DNA from: Volutella citrinella
Lineage: Eukaryota > Ascomycota > Sordariomycetes > Hypocreales > Nectriaceae
DNA length: 64,000 nucleotides
Direction of reading: 5' to 3'
Assembly (NCBI GenBank): GCA_034401135.1
Contig: JAWZSP010000001.1
Location: 6,448,001 to 6,512,000, forward strand
Position 1 is the stretch's first letter. Each line of letters begins with the position of its first letter. The position numbers and the translations under genes were made by a program. Shown in pieces: positions 32,700 through 44,585 of this stretch. The notes beneath the pieces are model-generated. The model saw only the letters and a program-made list of their open reading frames with translations. It made no database searches and was not told where the DNA came from.

Positions 32700-34225
32700 C
32701 TAGATCTTCTTCTTCAGTGAAAATACCTTGCCCACCATCAAGGTACGCGCAACAGCATAGCAGGCCCCTCCAAGGAAGACGACTGCTGCTAGCAAGACGG
32801 CAAGAGCCTGGGAGCCCAGGTGGTCAAGCAAGAGAGCACTCAGTGGCACAGCTAGAAGAACTGCGAAGCTGACGATAAACGTCCACGTTCCTAAGGTGAC
32901 GAAGTGAGCAAGGCTAGATGCTAGAGATGCAATGGGCCTACTCACCATAAAACCTGCCATAGTCTCGTGATTGACAGGTTCTGCTCACGCACACTGATTG
33001 ATAGTGTTAGCAGAGTAACGAGAATGCTGCGGAACAGCTACTAACCGGGAGTAATGGAGAGAAATGAACCGCTTCCGAATCCCCACAGGACAGAAAAGGT
33101 GTACAAGACAGACTTTGATTTGCCTGCAAAAGGTATAAAAAGCGTGGCCATGAACAACAAGGTTGTCAGCGTCATGATCAAGATCGTGTTAAATGGTCCG
33201 ACAAGGTCACCAAAAATTCCAGGAAGAACTCGCCCAACACAGGAACCGACACCAATCATGGCCAGCAGCGTATATGAGTCCTCAGGGCTGAAGCCAACCT
33301 CGTTTGCAATGGTTGGCAAGAGCCCAGCAATGCCAAAGATGGCAAACTCAAGGAGAAAAGATCCCATAGTGACAAAGCCAAAGGGATAGGATTTCAGTGC
33401 ATCAAAGCTGAGGAGTGCTTTGCCAGGTCTCGGGGCCGATTCGTTGCCCAGGCTGTTTGCCACTTTTTCAAACGGCAGAAAGCAAAAGAGTCCTGGTCCA
33501 ATGATGGCGGCAATGACAAATGCCAAAACCCTCATGGCCCACTTCCATCCCAGTCCGGACAGCGTAGACCGCAGCATCATAGGAAATACGATGCCTCCGA
33601 CCGAGGAGCCGGTAAGGGCAAGTCCCATGGCCAACCCCTGGCGGCGAGTGAAGAGCTTGGCCACGACGGACACGGCGACGGTTGATATCATGGCGCCGCC
33701 GAGGCTCTCAAGCACCCCCAGGCAGATCATAAGCTGCCAGTAGGAGTTGCACTCGGCCAAGATGACAAAGGCCACCACGCTGATTACCACTCCGGTGGAA
33801 CCGACAACCATGGGTCCGTAGTGGTCGCAGATGGGACCGACCTGGATGTTGAAGAAGTAGCTCAGAAACATGTACATGCCCGTGATCCATCCGATTTCAC
33901 TTGTCGAGTATTCGCTGAGTTGGTTGAGCTTTAGATAGGATTGCAGCGTGCCAACTGACTGCATGAATCCTGGCGTTTGTCATGTTAGACGTCCATCAGC
34001 TAATGATGATAGGACGGACTTGCCAAACGAGGGGATTACAAAGGCAAAGGCCCCCAGCACGCAGATCCACGGGGGAAGCGTGTTTTCCACATCCACACTG
34101 ACAGCTTCTGTCGCTCTCTGCTCAGAGGGTTCGTCATCGTCATTGGTCCCCTCGAAAAGGGCGCGGCGTCGACGGTCGCTAAACGGACGAGTGTCAGAGG
34201 TTGCCACAACTGTGAGGGTTGACAT
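32700..34225 (-). CDS. MFS monocarboxylate-transporter-like carrier
   Basis: Exons 34225-34024, 33969-33046, 32993-32946 and 32890-32700 give 454 residues. The first intron is GC-AG (GCAAGT...CCAG). The 48-base third exon encodes CVSRTCQSRDYGRFY and links ITPV to GTWTFIVSFAV, matching the loop before helix 11 in this family. About 12 helices are seen, with TSEIGWITGMYMFLSYFF, GPICDHYGP and GLAMGLALTGSSVGGIVFPMM as MCT marks. The N terminus is hydrophilic. Fungal MCT-like carriers move monocarboxylates or related organic compounds across the plasma membrane; the substrate is unknown. A pair of CACGTG boxes (34343, 34394) lies upstream. Confidence 0.9.
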
Positions 34226-35411
34226 GGCAGTGGGCGTTAAAATGCAGCAACGAACTGAGCACAATAATGTAAACAATAGATGATCCTTGAGCAACTTGAT
34301 GGGGTTCTGATGCTTCCCCTCTCTATGCATGCTGATGCCGGTCACGTGTGAGGATGACTGGGCCGAGTCCACCTGGATCGCTCTTAGACCGATCACGTGG
34401 TATTTCGCAATCTGTGTGACCATCTGTTGCGTTGTTTGTGCTTAATGGTAATACAGCACAGTAAGCGTCCATCCTCAACTTAGTATGCAGCAGACAGACT
34501 TGACCCCGTGGTCCGTGGTTGAAGCATTGGGGCAGCTCAAGTGCCCCCGGCTCCGCTTACCTCCAACCGAGCTAGACTCTGCTTTCTCTGACTAGTAAGT
34601 ACATTTAAGACTGCTTATTCGAAAAAACGAACCCGCTTAGGCCCGTCGATGAGACTGTAGATTACTGCCAGCTCTTGTAATGTCTGTCTTTAGGCCACTC
34701 ATAATTCCAACCGTCCCTTGCTGGCAGCCAGACTCTCTGGGGTTAAGTGCAAATCAATAGTGAGTAGGTATGGTGTTTGTTACCCTATGTGTCTGCAACT
34801 TCCAAGTCTGGCGTTTGTATATAAATTCTGACTACGTCTTTCATCTCTTCCGCCTGTCATTGGAACGGCAATGACGACTCAAAAGCATCGGCGCCATCGG
34901 ACTCGGGCCGCTTTCAGCCGACAATACTCTCAAGACCCCGCATGTCCAGGATGTCGTCCAGCCGAGCCAATAGCACTGCGACCCTGGTCCATTTATCAAT
35001 AAGCTTCCAACTACTCCATAAATCATGGTCGATCAAGGCTGTATCTGGCAGTATATCCCGAGTCGAGCAACCCTGCGAGGTGGAGTCAACCCGCTATTCA
35101 CCCGTCCTCGTCCTACAACTGCATCGCCCCAACTCCTCATTTGTTTTCACGGGGCCATAGGCTCCGGTGATCAGTCGGTGGGGTCCATGATCCAACCGCG
35201 GAATTGGCAACTGAGAGAAGTCCACCAATCGCAGTAGCTGCGCGTATGCCAAGAAGCTATAGTCACCTCGTAAGATGGTATGTTATCCGCGCCAATATCC
35301 AGCATCTTGAGATCGGCAATAGTATCAGCTACACACACACTTATTAAAAGCCGATGGCACACCGCAAACCATCAACCTAACAAGCGTGCCGGTAGCTCAA
35401 CAAACATCGCC
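34226..35411. promoter_or_regulatory. Long divergent intergenic region with two CACGTG boxes
   Basis: About 1.2 kb between the MFS carrier (minus) and the GH43 gene (plus). CACGTG occurs at 34343-34348 and 34394-34399, 120-175 bases from the MFS start. Nothing else is recognised; short open frames lack protein-like pattern. Confidence 0.4.
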
Positions 35412-36447
35412 ATGGTCCATGTCAACTTCCTCAACGTTGCCCTCGCAGTATCGAGCCTCTTCGGCGCTGCGACTGCCTTCACCAATCCCATCCGCAATCC
35501 CGGTGGCGCCGATCCGCAGGTGACATACACAGGCGGCTACTACTACCTCATCTCGACCGAGTGGGATAACCTCCAGCTTGCTCGCGCGACCACCATTGAA
35601 GGCTTGAAGACGGCCAAGCCCAAGGTCATTTACTCTGACGCGAACCCTTCGCGATGCTGCAACGTCTGGGCTCCCGAGATTCATTACTTTGACGGAGTCT
35701 GGTATTTGTACTACACTGCTGGCGAGAGCGGCTCCAACAACCTCGGCAACCAGCGATCTCATGTACTCCGAGGTAGGCATTAAAGTCTAGGACGAGGTGT
35801 GATGTGAAGCTAAGTTCTTCTGTGTAGGTGGTGCCTCTCCCTGGGACGACAAATGGACCTATGCCGGCCAGATGGCCCCCGACTGGGGCATTGACGGCAC
35901 CATCCTCCGCTTCAACGGCTGGGGCAACTACTTTGTCTACTCGTGCATGACGGGCGTGCCCAACCAGTCCACCTGCGTCCGCAAGCTCAACAACGACCAT
36001 GTGTCCACCGGCGCCCTGTCCATCATCTCGCAGCCCGACCAGAGCTGGGAGCGCAGCGGCACCCCCGTGCAGGAGGGCCCTGCCGGTCTCTACTTTGGCG
36101 GCAAGACGTACATTGCCTACTCGGCCAACTACTGCTGGACTCCCGACTACTGCATCGCGACGCTCGTGTGGGACGGCAGCTCAGATCCCGCCCGCGCCAG
36201 CTCCTGGAAAAAGTCCAACGGGTGCGTGCTCAAGGCGGCCAACGGCAACTATGGCACTGGCCACAATAGCTTCTTCACGAGTCCAAGTGGCCAGACGTGG
36301 ATCACCTTCCATGCCACTAAAGTGGCCACTGGCGCATGCGACGACAATAGATACACCATGGTTCAGCCTCTCACGGCCAACTCGGATGGGTCGCCCAACT
36401 TTGGCGTGGCCCAGCCCTGGTCGTACCAATGGTCTGAGCCCAAATAA
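35412..36447 (+). CDS. GH43 glycoside hydrolase (arabinofuranosidase/arabinanase type), secreted
   Basis: Exons 35412-35772 and 35828-36447 give 326 residues. Signal peptide MVHVNFLNVALAVSSLFGAATA. The five-bladed propeller's catalytic residues can be placed: general base Asp in PGGADPQVTY, the pKa-modulating Asp in APDWGIDGTI and the general acid Glu in PVQEGPAGLYFGGKTY. VWAPEIHYFDGVWYLYYT is the usual second-blade motif. No carbohydrate-binding module is present. The enzyme should act outside the cell on arabinan or arabinoxylan side chains. The intron has a consensus GTAGGC donor and TGTGTAG acceptor. Confidence 0.9.
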
Positions 36448-36591
36448 TGGATGGATTGTTTACCAGAGCTGGTGACTCGAGTTCGGCTTCCTTCCCGAGC
36501 CGAGATGGTTCCAACCTACTAAACGTAGCATGAATAAATTACGAAACCATTCGTATTGAAATAAATATTCTCCCTGAACAATAAGCCCTCG

Positions 36592-37988
36592 TTATTGCAG
36601 TATCAGCTGAGCAAAAAAGGCGTCGTCGGAAAGGCCGTCATTTGATCGGTATTTGGCGCAGTAAGCAGGCATATGAATCCAGTATCCTTTGAGTGCTTCT
36701 GCCGATTCGACCGCTCCCTCAATATTCATGGTCTTGCTGGCCCCCGGCCTCGTGGGTATCTCCCTCCAGCATTTCACTCCGCTCAACTCCGACTCTAGCT
36801 GTAGTCTTGTGGCCTCGAGGCCTTGCTTTTCTATCAGACAATCCCGAGCGATGATAAAGTCATTATCAGTGTACAGTGACACAGTAACATTTGTTGTGGG
36901 TGAGACCATCATCCGGTCAAACAGGTCGTCCAAAGCCAGAAAAAGACGCAGCTTACTTAGCCGTGAGTGGTCAAGGTTCCCATAACCAGACAGGCGATCG
37001 GAAACATCGGTGTCAAAGTCCAGCAGACCAAGTCCTGTGGGTCTAATAAAAAGGCTGAGGAATTGCAGAGCTGGGAAAATAGGAGCTTTCAGTCTCGCAG
37101 CTTCATTTGCGTGTCCCGCGAACCCTTCTCTCAAATAAAGATCGGTGACCCATTCAATCTCCAGAGAGCTGACCATGGAGAGGTTGGTCGGTGCCAAAAT
37201 ATCCTGGATTCCGCGGAGAAGGAGAGGAGAATCAATAACGATGGTGTTGAATCCGTAAAGCACATATATGGCCTCTAAGTAACTGGACCGCAGCTTGTCA
37301 GTATCATGGGGAAAATCCTTAAGCGGCACGGCACTTACGCTTGTCGACAGGTCAGCAACCAGCCCATTATTCCTATTTGGCACCTGCCGGGTCGTTGTCC
37401 TGGCCAACTCTCACAAGTCGACCCGGCTGTCGACGTATGCCAACAGGGTTTCCGCATAGGCATGTACCTTTCGATAATGAAATAATGCCGTGGCCATTTA
37501 CGCAACCTCCCAAGCGATAGAGGTTCCTCGTCGGGACGCGAAGCGTGACATACCCAGCCATCCCATCGCCATCGGCTGCTACCTCCCTTCATCCTGCCGT
37601 GGGAAATATAATCGAGAGCCATGTGTAGTGTCCGCCCGCCAAAGGCATGGAACATGATTTGACGGCGGACTTCGGGTGGCAGCCGACCAAAGAAGAGATC
37701 GGTGCGAGGTGGCGGTGTCTGTATTTTTTGTGATAGACTTGTAGGAAGAGAAACAGCGGCCGTGTTCGGCGCAGTAAAGGTCTTGCTGATGGACTCTTCT
37801 TGTTTCTTTTTTCGTCGCTTCGCCACGACTGGCGTAATGGCGACATCCGTGAACCAGCCCACCATGAGATAAACCAGTATACAAGGACAAAAAAGGCAGG
37901 CAACGGTCCCACAGAGGCAGGCGTCTGTTCGTGAAAGGGGGCTCCTGCATACCCTCACTCCTCCCTGGTAAGGTCTGTTTGCGTCCAT
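36592..37988 (-). CDS. DUF7730-like fungal protein
   Basis: Exons 37988-37339 and 37282-36592 give 446 residues. The start at 37988 (MDANRPYQGG) is preferred to the more distal ATG at 38129 because fungal members begin shortly before a Cys-rich hydrophobic stretch (CLCGTVACLFCPCILVYLMVGW here). The family core is LPPEVRRQIMFHAFGGRTLHM, CQIGIMGWLLTCRQA and, across the intron, YLEAIYVLYGFNTIVIDS. The rest is alpha-helical with no catalytic motif. Members are common in filamentous fungi and their function is not established. Confidence 0.78.
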
Positions 37989-38165
37989 GTTTCGTGTGGT
38001 GTGTGATGAAGACGACTGGGGTGGGTGGTTCTGGATCGCTATCTTGCCAGCAAAGTGTTGAGTTATGTGGGCATATCGGACATTCAATGCATAGTCCTTT
38101 ACTGCCACTTGGGGGGATGAAATAGACACGTCGATTGTAGGACCTGGCTATGCAGATGGTGAGTC

Positions 38166-38217
38166 CTGGCTGTTGGTCCTGAGTGTTGGTCCCGACTGTT
38201 GGTCCTGACTGTAGGAC
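38166..38217. repeat. 13-base minisatellite, about four units
   Basis: Four head-to-tail units of about 13 bases with consensus CTGACTGTTGGTC and one to three differences each, in the gap upstream of the DUF7730-like gene and downstream of the first P450 (gap 37989-38396). The rest of that gap holds nothing recognisable. Confidence 0.75.
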
Positions 38218-38396
38218 TCGGACCGGATTACTGATGTTCCATTCCGGTGGGCTGCCCCTGCAGACACGCCATGCGAAGCCACGTCAAGACGAAACAACCG
38301 AGGGCAGCATAGCAGGCCAGCCCGCTGATGTGATAAAACAAGAAACACTACTAGATCTAAATAATTGGGAAATACAGACATACAATCATCTACTTC

Positions 38397-40137
38397 TCAC
38401 GGGCCTACGGACCACACCACACTCTCCCAGCCATTCCTACGACGGAAAGTGCAGGCGAGATCCGATCCCTTGACCGGCCTGACGATGCCACCAGTCAGCG
38501 GCGGCGTCTCACTCTGCGGCACATCGAGGCTGTATCCCTCCTCATCCGTAATGTCAAACCCAAGCACCATCATGGCCAAAAAGGCAAGAATCTCGCCACT
38601 CGCAAAAAATCGACCTGGACTGTGCGGATCGTCAGTGTCATTTGTTGAGCCAGCATGCAGCGAGTCTCGACTTACCAAATGTGTTTTCCAGCTCCAAAGA
38701 CGAGGAATCCCGGGCCATCAGCCGGCAAAGCGGTGCCATCAAGCGGCGCAGCTTTGGCTGTGGAGCCGAGGAACCGATCCGCGACAAACTTGTCCACGTT
38801 TAAACCCCACGCTATATCCTTGTTCAAGACGCCATTCGAGATTTGGACAGACTCCCCGGCTCTGAGAAGATAGGTGTGCTGGTCATCAGAGATTGTCGTG
38901 TCGGACATTACCTTTCTGTTCAGTGTGGCGACGGACGTCATTCGTTGAGTCTCGCGAAAAGACGACATGAGCAGGGGACAGTTGCGCTCAAGGCCGTTCA
39001 TGCGCAGCCTCACGCGTCGCTTTCCATTTTCATCCGGGCCATCTTCCACTATGACGCCGAAGGCCTCTTCCCGAAGCCTCTGCAGCAAATCAGGATCGCT
39101 AAAGACATACGTCAGGAGCCAGTAGCTTGTGGGCACCGTGTTGGCCAAGGCCGCGATGATGACGGCCATCTCAAGGACGGAAGCTCCCCGTGGAGTCAGC
39201 CCAGCCTCTCGGAAGAATTCCATGCGGTTTTTGGTAAAGCGAGCGACGTCAGGCGCGGAATCGTATTCAGCCGAGAAGTATTCCTGCATTGTTTTGAGTA
39301 TCAGGGTTCGGGCTTGTGCGGCCTTGGGAGCTGTGAGCGTTGGCAGAATGCCAGCCATCAACCCTGGCATGCCCGCTTCAAAGTCCCTACGTCGCAGCGG
39401 TTAGCATGCCACAGGGTTTCTTTTGGGAGTGTGACGATCCATACCAGTAGGCCTCAAGTAGCTCCCGCTTGGCAAAGGGATTATGGCTGGTGCCGTACAG
39501 CGACATGGTACTACCCAGCGAGACTGTTTGGCGAACCCACAGGAACAGATTCTCCATTGTAAGGCCCGTCCTTGGCAGGCGATTGAGGGTGTCGGCAATG
39601 CTTGAGCCTGCTCGCACATTGAGATCGAGAGTGCCTGCCGGATTCATGGAATTGAAGAGGAGCTTGATCCATGCAGGCCAGAATGCCTCGCTCGTGTATA
39701 ATGTCAGATCGTTTCCCTTCATCGGAGTCACCCTGTGGAAAAAAGCCTGGATAAAGGGATCGAAGCTGAGAGCCTTATTCTTAGCTACCGAGTCCGCCAG
39801 CTTTGGGGCGTGGACCATGTAGAGCTTGCCGCCAAGCATTGGCAGCGTTTGCGCCGGGAGCCCAAACTTGTCACTGGGCCAAGATCCATTAGTGTGGTAC
39901 TGGGCTGGACTGCAGGGTCTCAACCTACTACTGGTATTTGGGAAAGTCGTGTCCGAGCCGCAGCAGATCAATCAAGTGGCCGAAAAAGGGAATCTGGGGT
40001 CGCACAAGTGGCGGCTCACTGGGGTCGTACCTCACCGGCCAGATGATGAACCAGATCAAGACTGCCACAGCTGCTGCCACAGCCACATTGGTTGGTGTAA
40101 GGGATTCGGGTCCCGCGAAGGATTGGAGGAACGACAT
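38397..40137 (-). CDS. Cytochrome P450 (first of two)
   Basis: Exons 40137-39932, 39873-39445, 39386-38676 and 38619-38397 give 522 residues. The N-terminal anchor is VAVAAAVAVLIWFIIWPV. The heme cysteine codon is split by the last intron: FGAGKHI-C-PGRFFASGE fits FxxGxxxCxG. The K-helix ExxR is in FRETQRMT. The I-helix AALANTVPTSYW lacks the usual acidic residue before Thr, as in CYP7/CYP8-like P450s. PxxFxxxRF is represented by VDKFVADRF. It is probably an ER monooxygenase or isomerase-like P450 acting on a lipid or secondary metabolite. All four exons keep phase with consensus splice sites. Confidence 0.92.
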
Positions 40138-41307
40138 GTTGCCCCGCTGATGAAGAGGCCACAGATATGAAGCTTGGTCTGAGGCATGTTTGGCGTCTGA
40201 ATGTCCGTAACGCGCCAAAGTCACGTGGCTAACCATGAGTAGCGCAGGGACAACTAGTCACGTGTGTCTAATTGCAGGATTCTGACAAGCCACACCGTAT
40301 AGTGGCGCAGCCACAGCGGCCACAGCGGGGGGAAGGCGGCCACAGGGGGGAAGGCGGCCATAGAAGCCGAGCGCCCCGGGCCACAGTGGGCTACCGCTAG
40401 GGTCGCAGTTGATGTCACAGTAGGCTACAGGTCACGGGCAGCCAGTTGCCCTGGAGCATTCCTACCAATTGAAGTATTAGACTTCCGTCAGGCTTAATTG
40501 TGCCCACAGGCACGGTAATGGTCGATATAAATCTTGCTTGCAGATACCGGCGATGCTGCGCTCACCGTCTGTACGAGACTTGACTCTGCGTCTGCGACAC
40601 GAGTTCCAAATTTAGGCCCCTTGCGTTGGGCCTCATGATTCATGCTCCACGAGCACCCAGCCACTTCCTCCACAATGCCCACTGCCAACAGACTGTGAGT
40701 TGGCATAATTCTGTGCTATTGCTGACCACAGTCCGTATTGAGGCTGGGTAGCATTAGCTGTTGGTCGAATACGATGTCCACCATGCATACACGAACCTCG
40801 GAGCCTCGGAGCCTCGGAGCCTAGGAGGATCATGGCACGGTGCGCCCGGCTGTAACTGTGAGGGACGTGGCAAGGGGGGGCGGTGTCGCTACGGGGTGGT
40901 TGGGGGGTAAAAATAGTAGCTGCACAAAAATGCCTTGCATTACCCCGCAGCGGCAGATGTTCGCTCCAGTAGATCATGATTCTCTCAAGCGTGCAGCGTG
41001 CATTGACGCCATCACGTGTGGCCGTCGGCGGTGAGTTGGCGGAGTACCACGCATGGCATAGCATGTTGCACTATGGTCTTGCGCCTTTGAAGACCTGCAG
41101 TCCAAGAGACGCGGGCCGAATGCCATGCAGTGATCTACAACCGGCGTCGGCAGTCTAAGTCATGAGTGCCGAGGAAATGGGTATAAAGGGTTGATGATGG
41201 ACGCTCAATTGTACAAGAACTAAGACACTCACACACTCAAACACTCAAACATAAATCACAACACCAAACATCACAAGACTCCTCCATCAAACACCCATAC
41301 CGCCAAC
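40138..41307. promoter_or_regulatory. Intergenic region with GC-rich tandem repeats, CACGTG boxes and a TATA box
   Basis: About 1.2 kb between the first P450 (minus) and a small secreted gene (plus). CACGTG occurs at 40222-40227 and 40259-40264 near the P450 start. Imperfect repeats CGGCCACAGNGGGGGGAAGG lie at 40317-40366, and an 8-base unit CCTCGGAG is repeated three to four times at 40796-40825. TATAAA at 41182-41187 lies about 125 bases before ATG 41308, and the leader has ACTCAAAC repeats (about 41229-41250). Confidence 0.5.
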
Positions 41308-41717
41308 ATGCAGCTCATCACCATTGTTCCCCTCTTCCTCGCCGCCCTTGTCGCTGCCCAGCCCGTCGAGCTCAACGCCCGAGCCTGCTGGACCAACGAG
41401 AAGGGCGAGCAGTTCTGCCACACCGGTCAGGTAAGCTACCTCTCTCCCGTTGCCATGCTTTCTCCATCTGACCAGTCCTAGTCCTGCAAGGGCGTCGACA
41501 ACAACGGCAAGTGTGCCTGGCAATGCTTGCCTGGTGGCTCGTTTGAGAAGATCAACAAGCGATCTCTGCTTGACAAGCAGGAGTGCAAGGTTGGCAAGGT
41601 ATGCATCTCCCAATACAGTTACCCTTTGATCTATCATCTACTCACACCTCGCCTTAGGAATGCCTGATTACCAAGATCAAGAATGGCGAGAAGATCAGCT
41701 GCACTTGGACCGTCTGA
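41308..41717 (+). CDS. Small secreted cysteine-rich protein
   Basis: Exons 41308-41430, 41482-41598 and 41658-41717 give 99 residues. The signal peptide is MQLITIVPLFLAALVAA. The mature protein has eight cysteines spread over about 75 residues (AC, FC, SC, KC, WQC, EC, EC, SC), lysine-rich, with no large hydrophobic core, typical of disulfide-bonded secreted proteins such as effectors or antimicrobial-like peptides. A KR pair (INKRSLL) could be a Kex2 site. A clear TATA box lies upstream. I do not recognise a family. It is placed between two P450 genes. Confidence 0.82.
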
Positions 41718-41988
41718 GTGTGGCAGCAAGGCAGCATGGATAGAGACTGAACAGCTTATTACAGCTTGGCAACGCGACATGACCATTACGACATTCCTTA
41801 TAGACATTAGATGCACAAAGTTCCAGCGATACCTTCTTGGACCAAGGGTTTACACTCCTTTTTCAGCTTTACATAGACAAACTGCAAGCCTCTGGCATTT
41901 TCTCTAAATATTCTTTTTACAACAGAACCATGAGTATGTGGTATCCATGCAGAATGTGCAGAAATGTGGCGTCCCTGGGTAGAGGGCT

Positions 41989-43953
41989 CTAAGGCACTGC
42001 CTGGCGCCTTCGGATTCTGCACGGAATCTTGCCACTCGGTGGCATCGTGCCAAATCCAAAGTACTTGGTATCGTTCTCCGGCTTCCACCCTGGTGCTGTT
42101 GCCAGTTCAATCTCAAAGGCTGTCGTCATCATGGCCGCCGCCAGTATCATCTCTTGCTTGGCGAAATGCCTTCCTGGGCAATACCGATGTCCTCCGCTAA
42201 ACGGGATCCAGTTATGCGCAAGGCCCTTGGTGCTAAACTGAGGACCATTCTCTTGACTGGAGTCTTGACTAGCTGCCGATCCATTATGGCTCTGGTCGGA
42301 CTTCTTCAGCGGCTCCTTCGGCCTGAGTGGACCGCTCGTCGGGTCGTTGGGGTAAATGAGGAATCTGTCAGCCCAAAAGGTGTCGAGCGGATGGGGCTCA
42401 GCTTCTGTTCCAGTATTCCAGACAGAAGAATCCCTTGCCTCGATTGTCGTCGAAACACCCACTCTCTCGCCCTTCTTGATGGCCCATCCATCGAATTCCA
42501 TGTCTTGCTGGGCCCTGCGGCTTACCAGGACGCCAACCCTCAAGCGCAACGTTTCGGCGTAGATTGACTGCACTAGTGGCCTTGACAAGAGCTTTTCGAC
42601 ATCAAAACAAGACACTGGGGATGCCTGAGCAGATAGGAGCCGTGCGGATGAGAATTCTTCGGCGACGCGAGAGTAAAGTTGAGGATCCATGAGAATTTCC
42701 AGTAGAAACCAGAGCGCTCCGGCGACTGAGTTGGCATTGGCACTGTGAATTGTTAGTCTAATATCTCAGAGAGCCTTGCGGAACATGAACCTACGCCCAG
42801 ATAAACGACATGTCCTCGGCAGCCTTGGACCTCGCATCCATGACCTCCCATCGACTGAACAGATGCTGTCGTTTCCTGCTGAACTTGCTCCCGAAGTAAG
42901 GCTCCCATTCCGGATCTTCCTCTGCTACCTTTTGGCAGTCATAGTGCTTATGCGCATGTTCGTGCCAGCGCATGATGCTGTTGAGCACCTTGTCCCGCTT
43001 TGAATAGGCCGTGGGAACCAGCCACTTTGGTACGCCCATGAACAGGGCGCCCATCTCGCTATTCCACGACCAAAAGTCTTGAATAAAGGTGGGATTCAGA
43101 GAAAGGAGATAAGGGCCAAACATGGCGTTGATGGCAGCCCTCATTACGTACGCTTGCACAAAATCGCCTAAGTCGGGGAGATCTGTCCACTCGGTGCCAA
43201 TCGTGTCGAGATTCGAAAGTTCTTCAACTAGACTGCTTTGGAAGTGTTTGGTTATTCCAACCAAGGGCTGACCGGACAAGTTCTTATTGATGACGTTGTG
43301 TATCTCGTATATGACACGATCCGCAGGGTCCACAGTACTCTGGGGACGAGGCTTAAGTCCGTATCCCGAGTCATCAGCGCGATACTGCGTGGTAAGGCGT
43401 CAGCTAGAGGTCCTTGAACATGATTAAGCTTCCGCATGTTTCCAGATCGACTGTGGCGTGAGCAGCGGTCTCAGTCTCGTGTTACATACCAAGTCGCCCG
43501 CTTGCTTGGGCATACCAAACGACCGTTCCATTGCAATGATCTGATCCATAGTCATGTCCATGCCTTCGCCCCGGAACGCCTTTGCGACATTGCGAGGTCC
43601 GGATGCAATGTACTGCGTCAGGCCCGCCGGTAAGACCATCTTGAACATGTCTGAGCCAAATCTGCGCCTGCGGAAACAATCAGTGGCTGTTGAGATGAAT
43701 TGATCGACACGATAACTAACTTGTTATTCAGCAGGAAGTCGGTGCCCCATAGCCCAAAGGTTATGATGTGTCCCAAGTAGGGGAGCGCATACGGCACCGT
43801 TGGGGGTCGGTTGGATGATAGAAGTTGTCGTCGGAGGGCCAGCGAGTTCCATACTGTGATGAGGTACGTCAACAACAATGGGGAAACAAGAACGAGAATA
43901 ACCGTCTTCCAATCCCACACGGGACTTGACAGCCAAGACATTAGCTCAGGCAT
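41989..43953 (-). CDS. Cytochrome P450 (second of two)
   Basis: Exons 43953-43721, 43667-43490, 43384-42795 and 42742-41989 give 584 residues, long for a P450. An N-terminal anchor (VILVLVSPLLLTYLITVW) is followed by the Pro-rich PPTVPYALPYLGH. The heme loop is PFSGGHRYCPGRHFAKQE and the ExxR is in YAETLRLRVG. The I-helix reads FIWAANANSVAGALWFLLE, again without the usual acid-Thr pair. A 40-residue Ser/Lys/Gln-rich insertion (LKKSDQSHNGSAASQ) sits before the heme loop. The third exon follows a longer, 105-base intron whose acceptor is the least certain. It is the same broad fungal P450 type as the other copy, and substrate is unknown. Confidence 0.9.
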
Positions 43954-44585
43954 ACTGCTGAGGTTCGCGGTCTGTCACGACGGTAGTTTCATGGATTTGT
44001 TAAAGGTGAAGGAACAAACAAACATTCATTGCCCAGTGTGCTGCCTTCGTGATTTTAGTAAGCTGACGAGTTCATCCCCCTGCTCGCTTTCTCCCATCCA
44101 TCAATCCGAACAGACCAATCGGTAGAGGTGATTTCCAAGCCATCTCCACTTGGCGGCCCTGGCCAAAGGACTTTGGTGCCGCAACTTGGGCACTGAGAGA
44201 CAGGCTTGTAGGACTAACTCCATTGAGTAAAACTATTGGTTAGTGCTTACGCCCGTCGCAAGATCCTGCCATGCAGAGAGAACTACCCTACAGCAATATG
44301 AGAAGCACGACACCACTGCAATAAAACTAAGTGAGTCGATAACTGCTCATTTAATTCTGTTCAATCCGGCGGCTGATGATTCTGAATAAAAATAACAGAA
44401 TCCATGATTCCGTGGCTGGTATAGATAAGGACTGGGAGCCCAATCACGGCACACAGTCTGCGACCCACTCTCTGAACTCACTAAACGCCATCACACCTCA
44501 TACCAATTGCTAAACTTCCCTCTTACACCTCACTCATCTTGTCTGCAACGTCTCTTGGTGCGCCAAAATCCGGGACAACCCAAAT
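43954..44585. promoter_or_regulatory. Divergent region upstream of P450 and bZIP gene
   Basis: About 630 bases with no coding signal. It is AT-richer than its neighbours near 44330-44400. Confidence 0.3.

Noticed and set aside
38397..43953. Secondary-metabolite gene cluster
   Set aside because: Two P450s alone are insufficient; no polyketide synthase, peptide synthetase, terpene cyclase or prenyltransferase is in the window.
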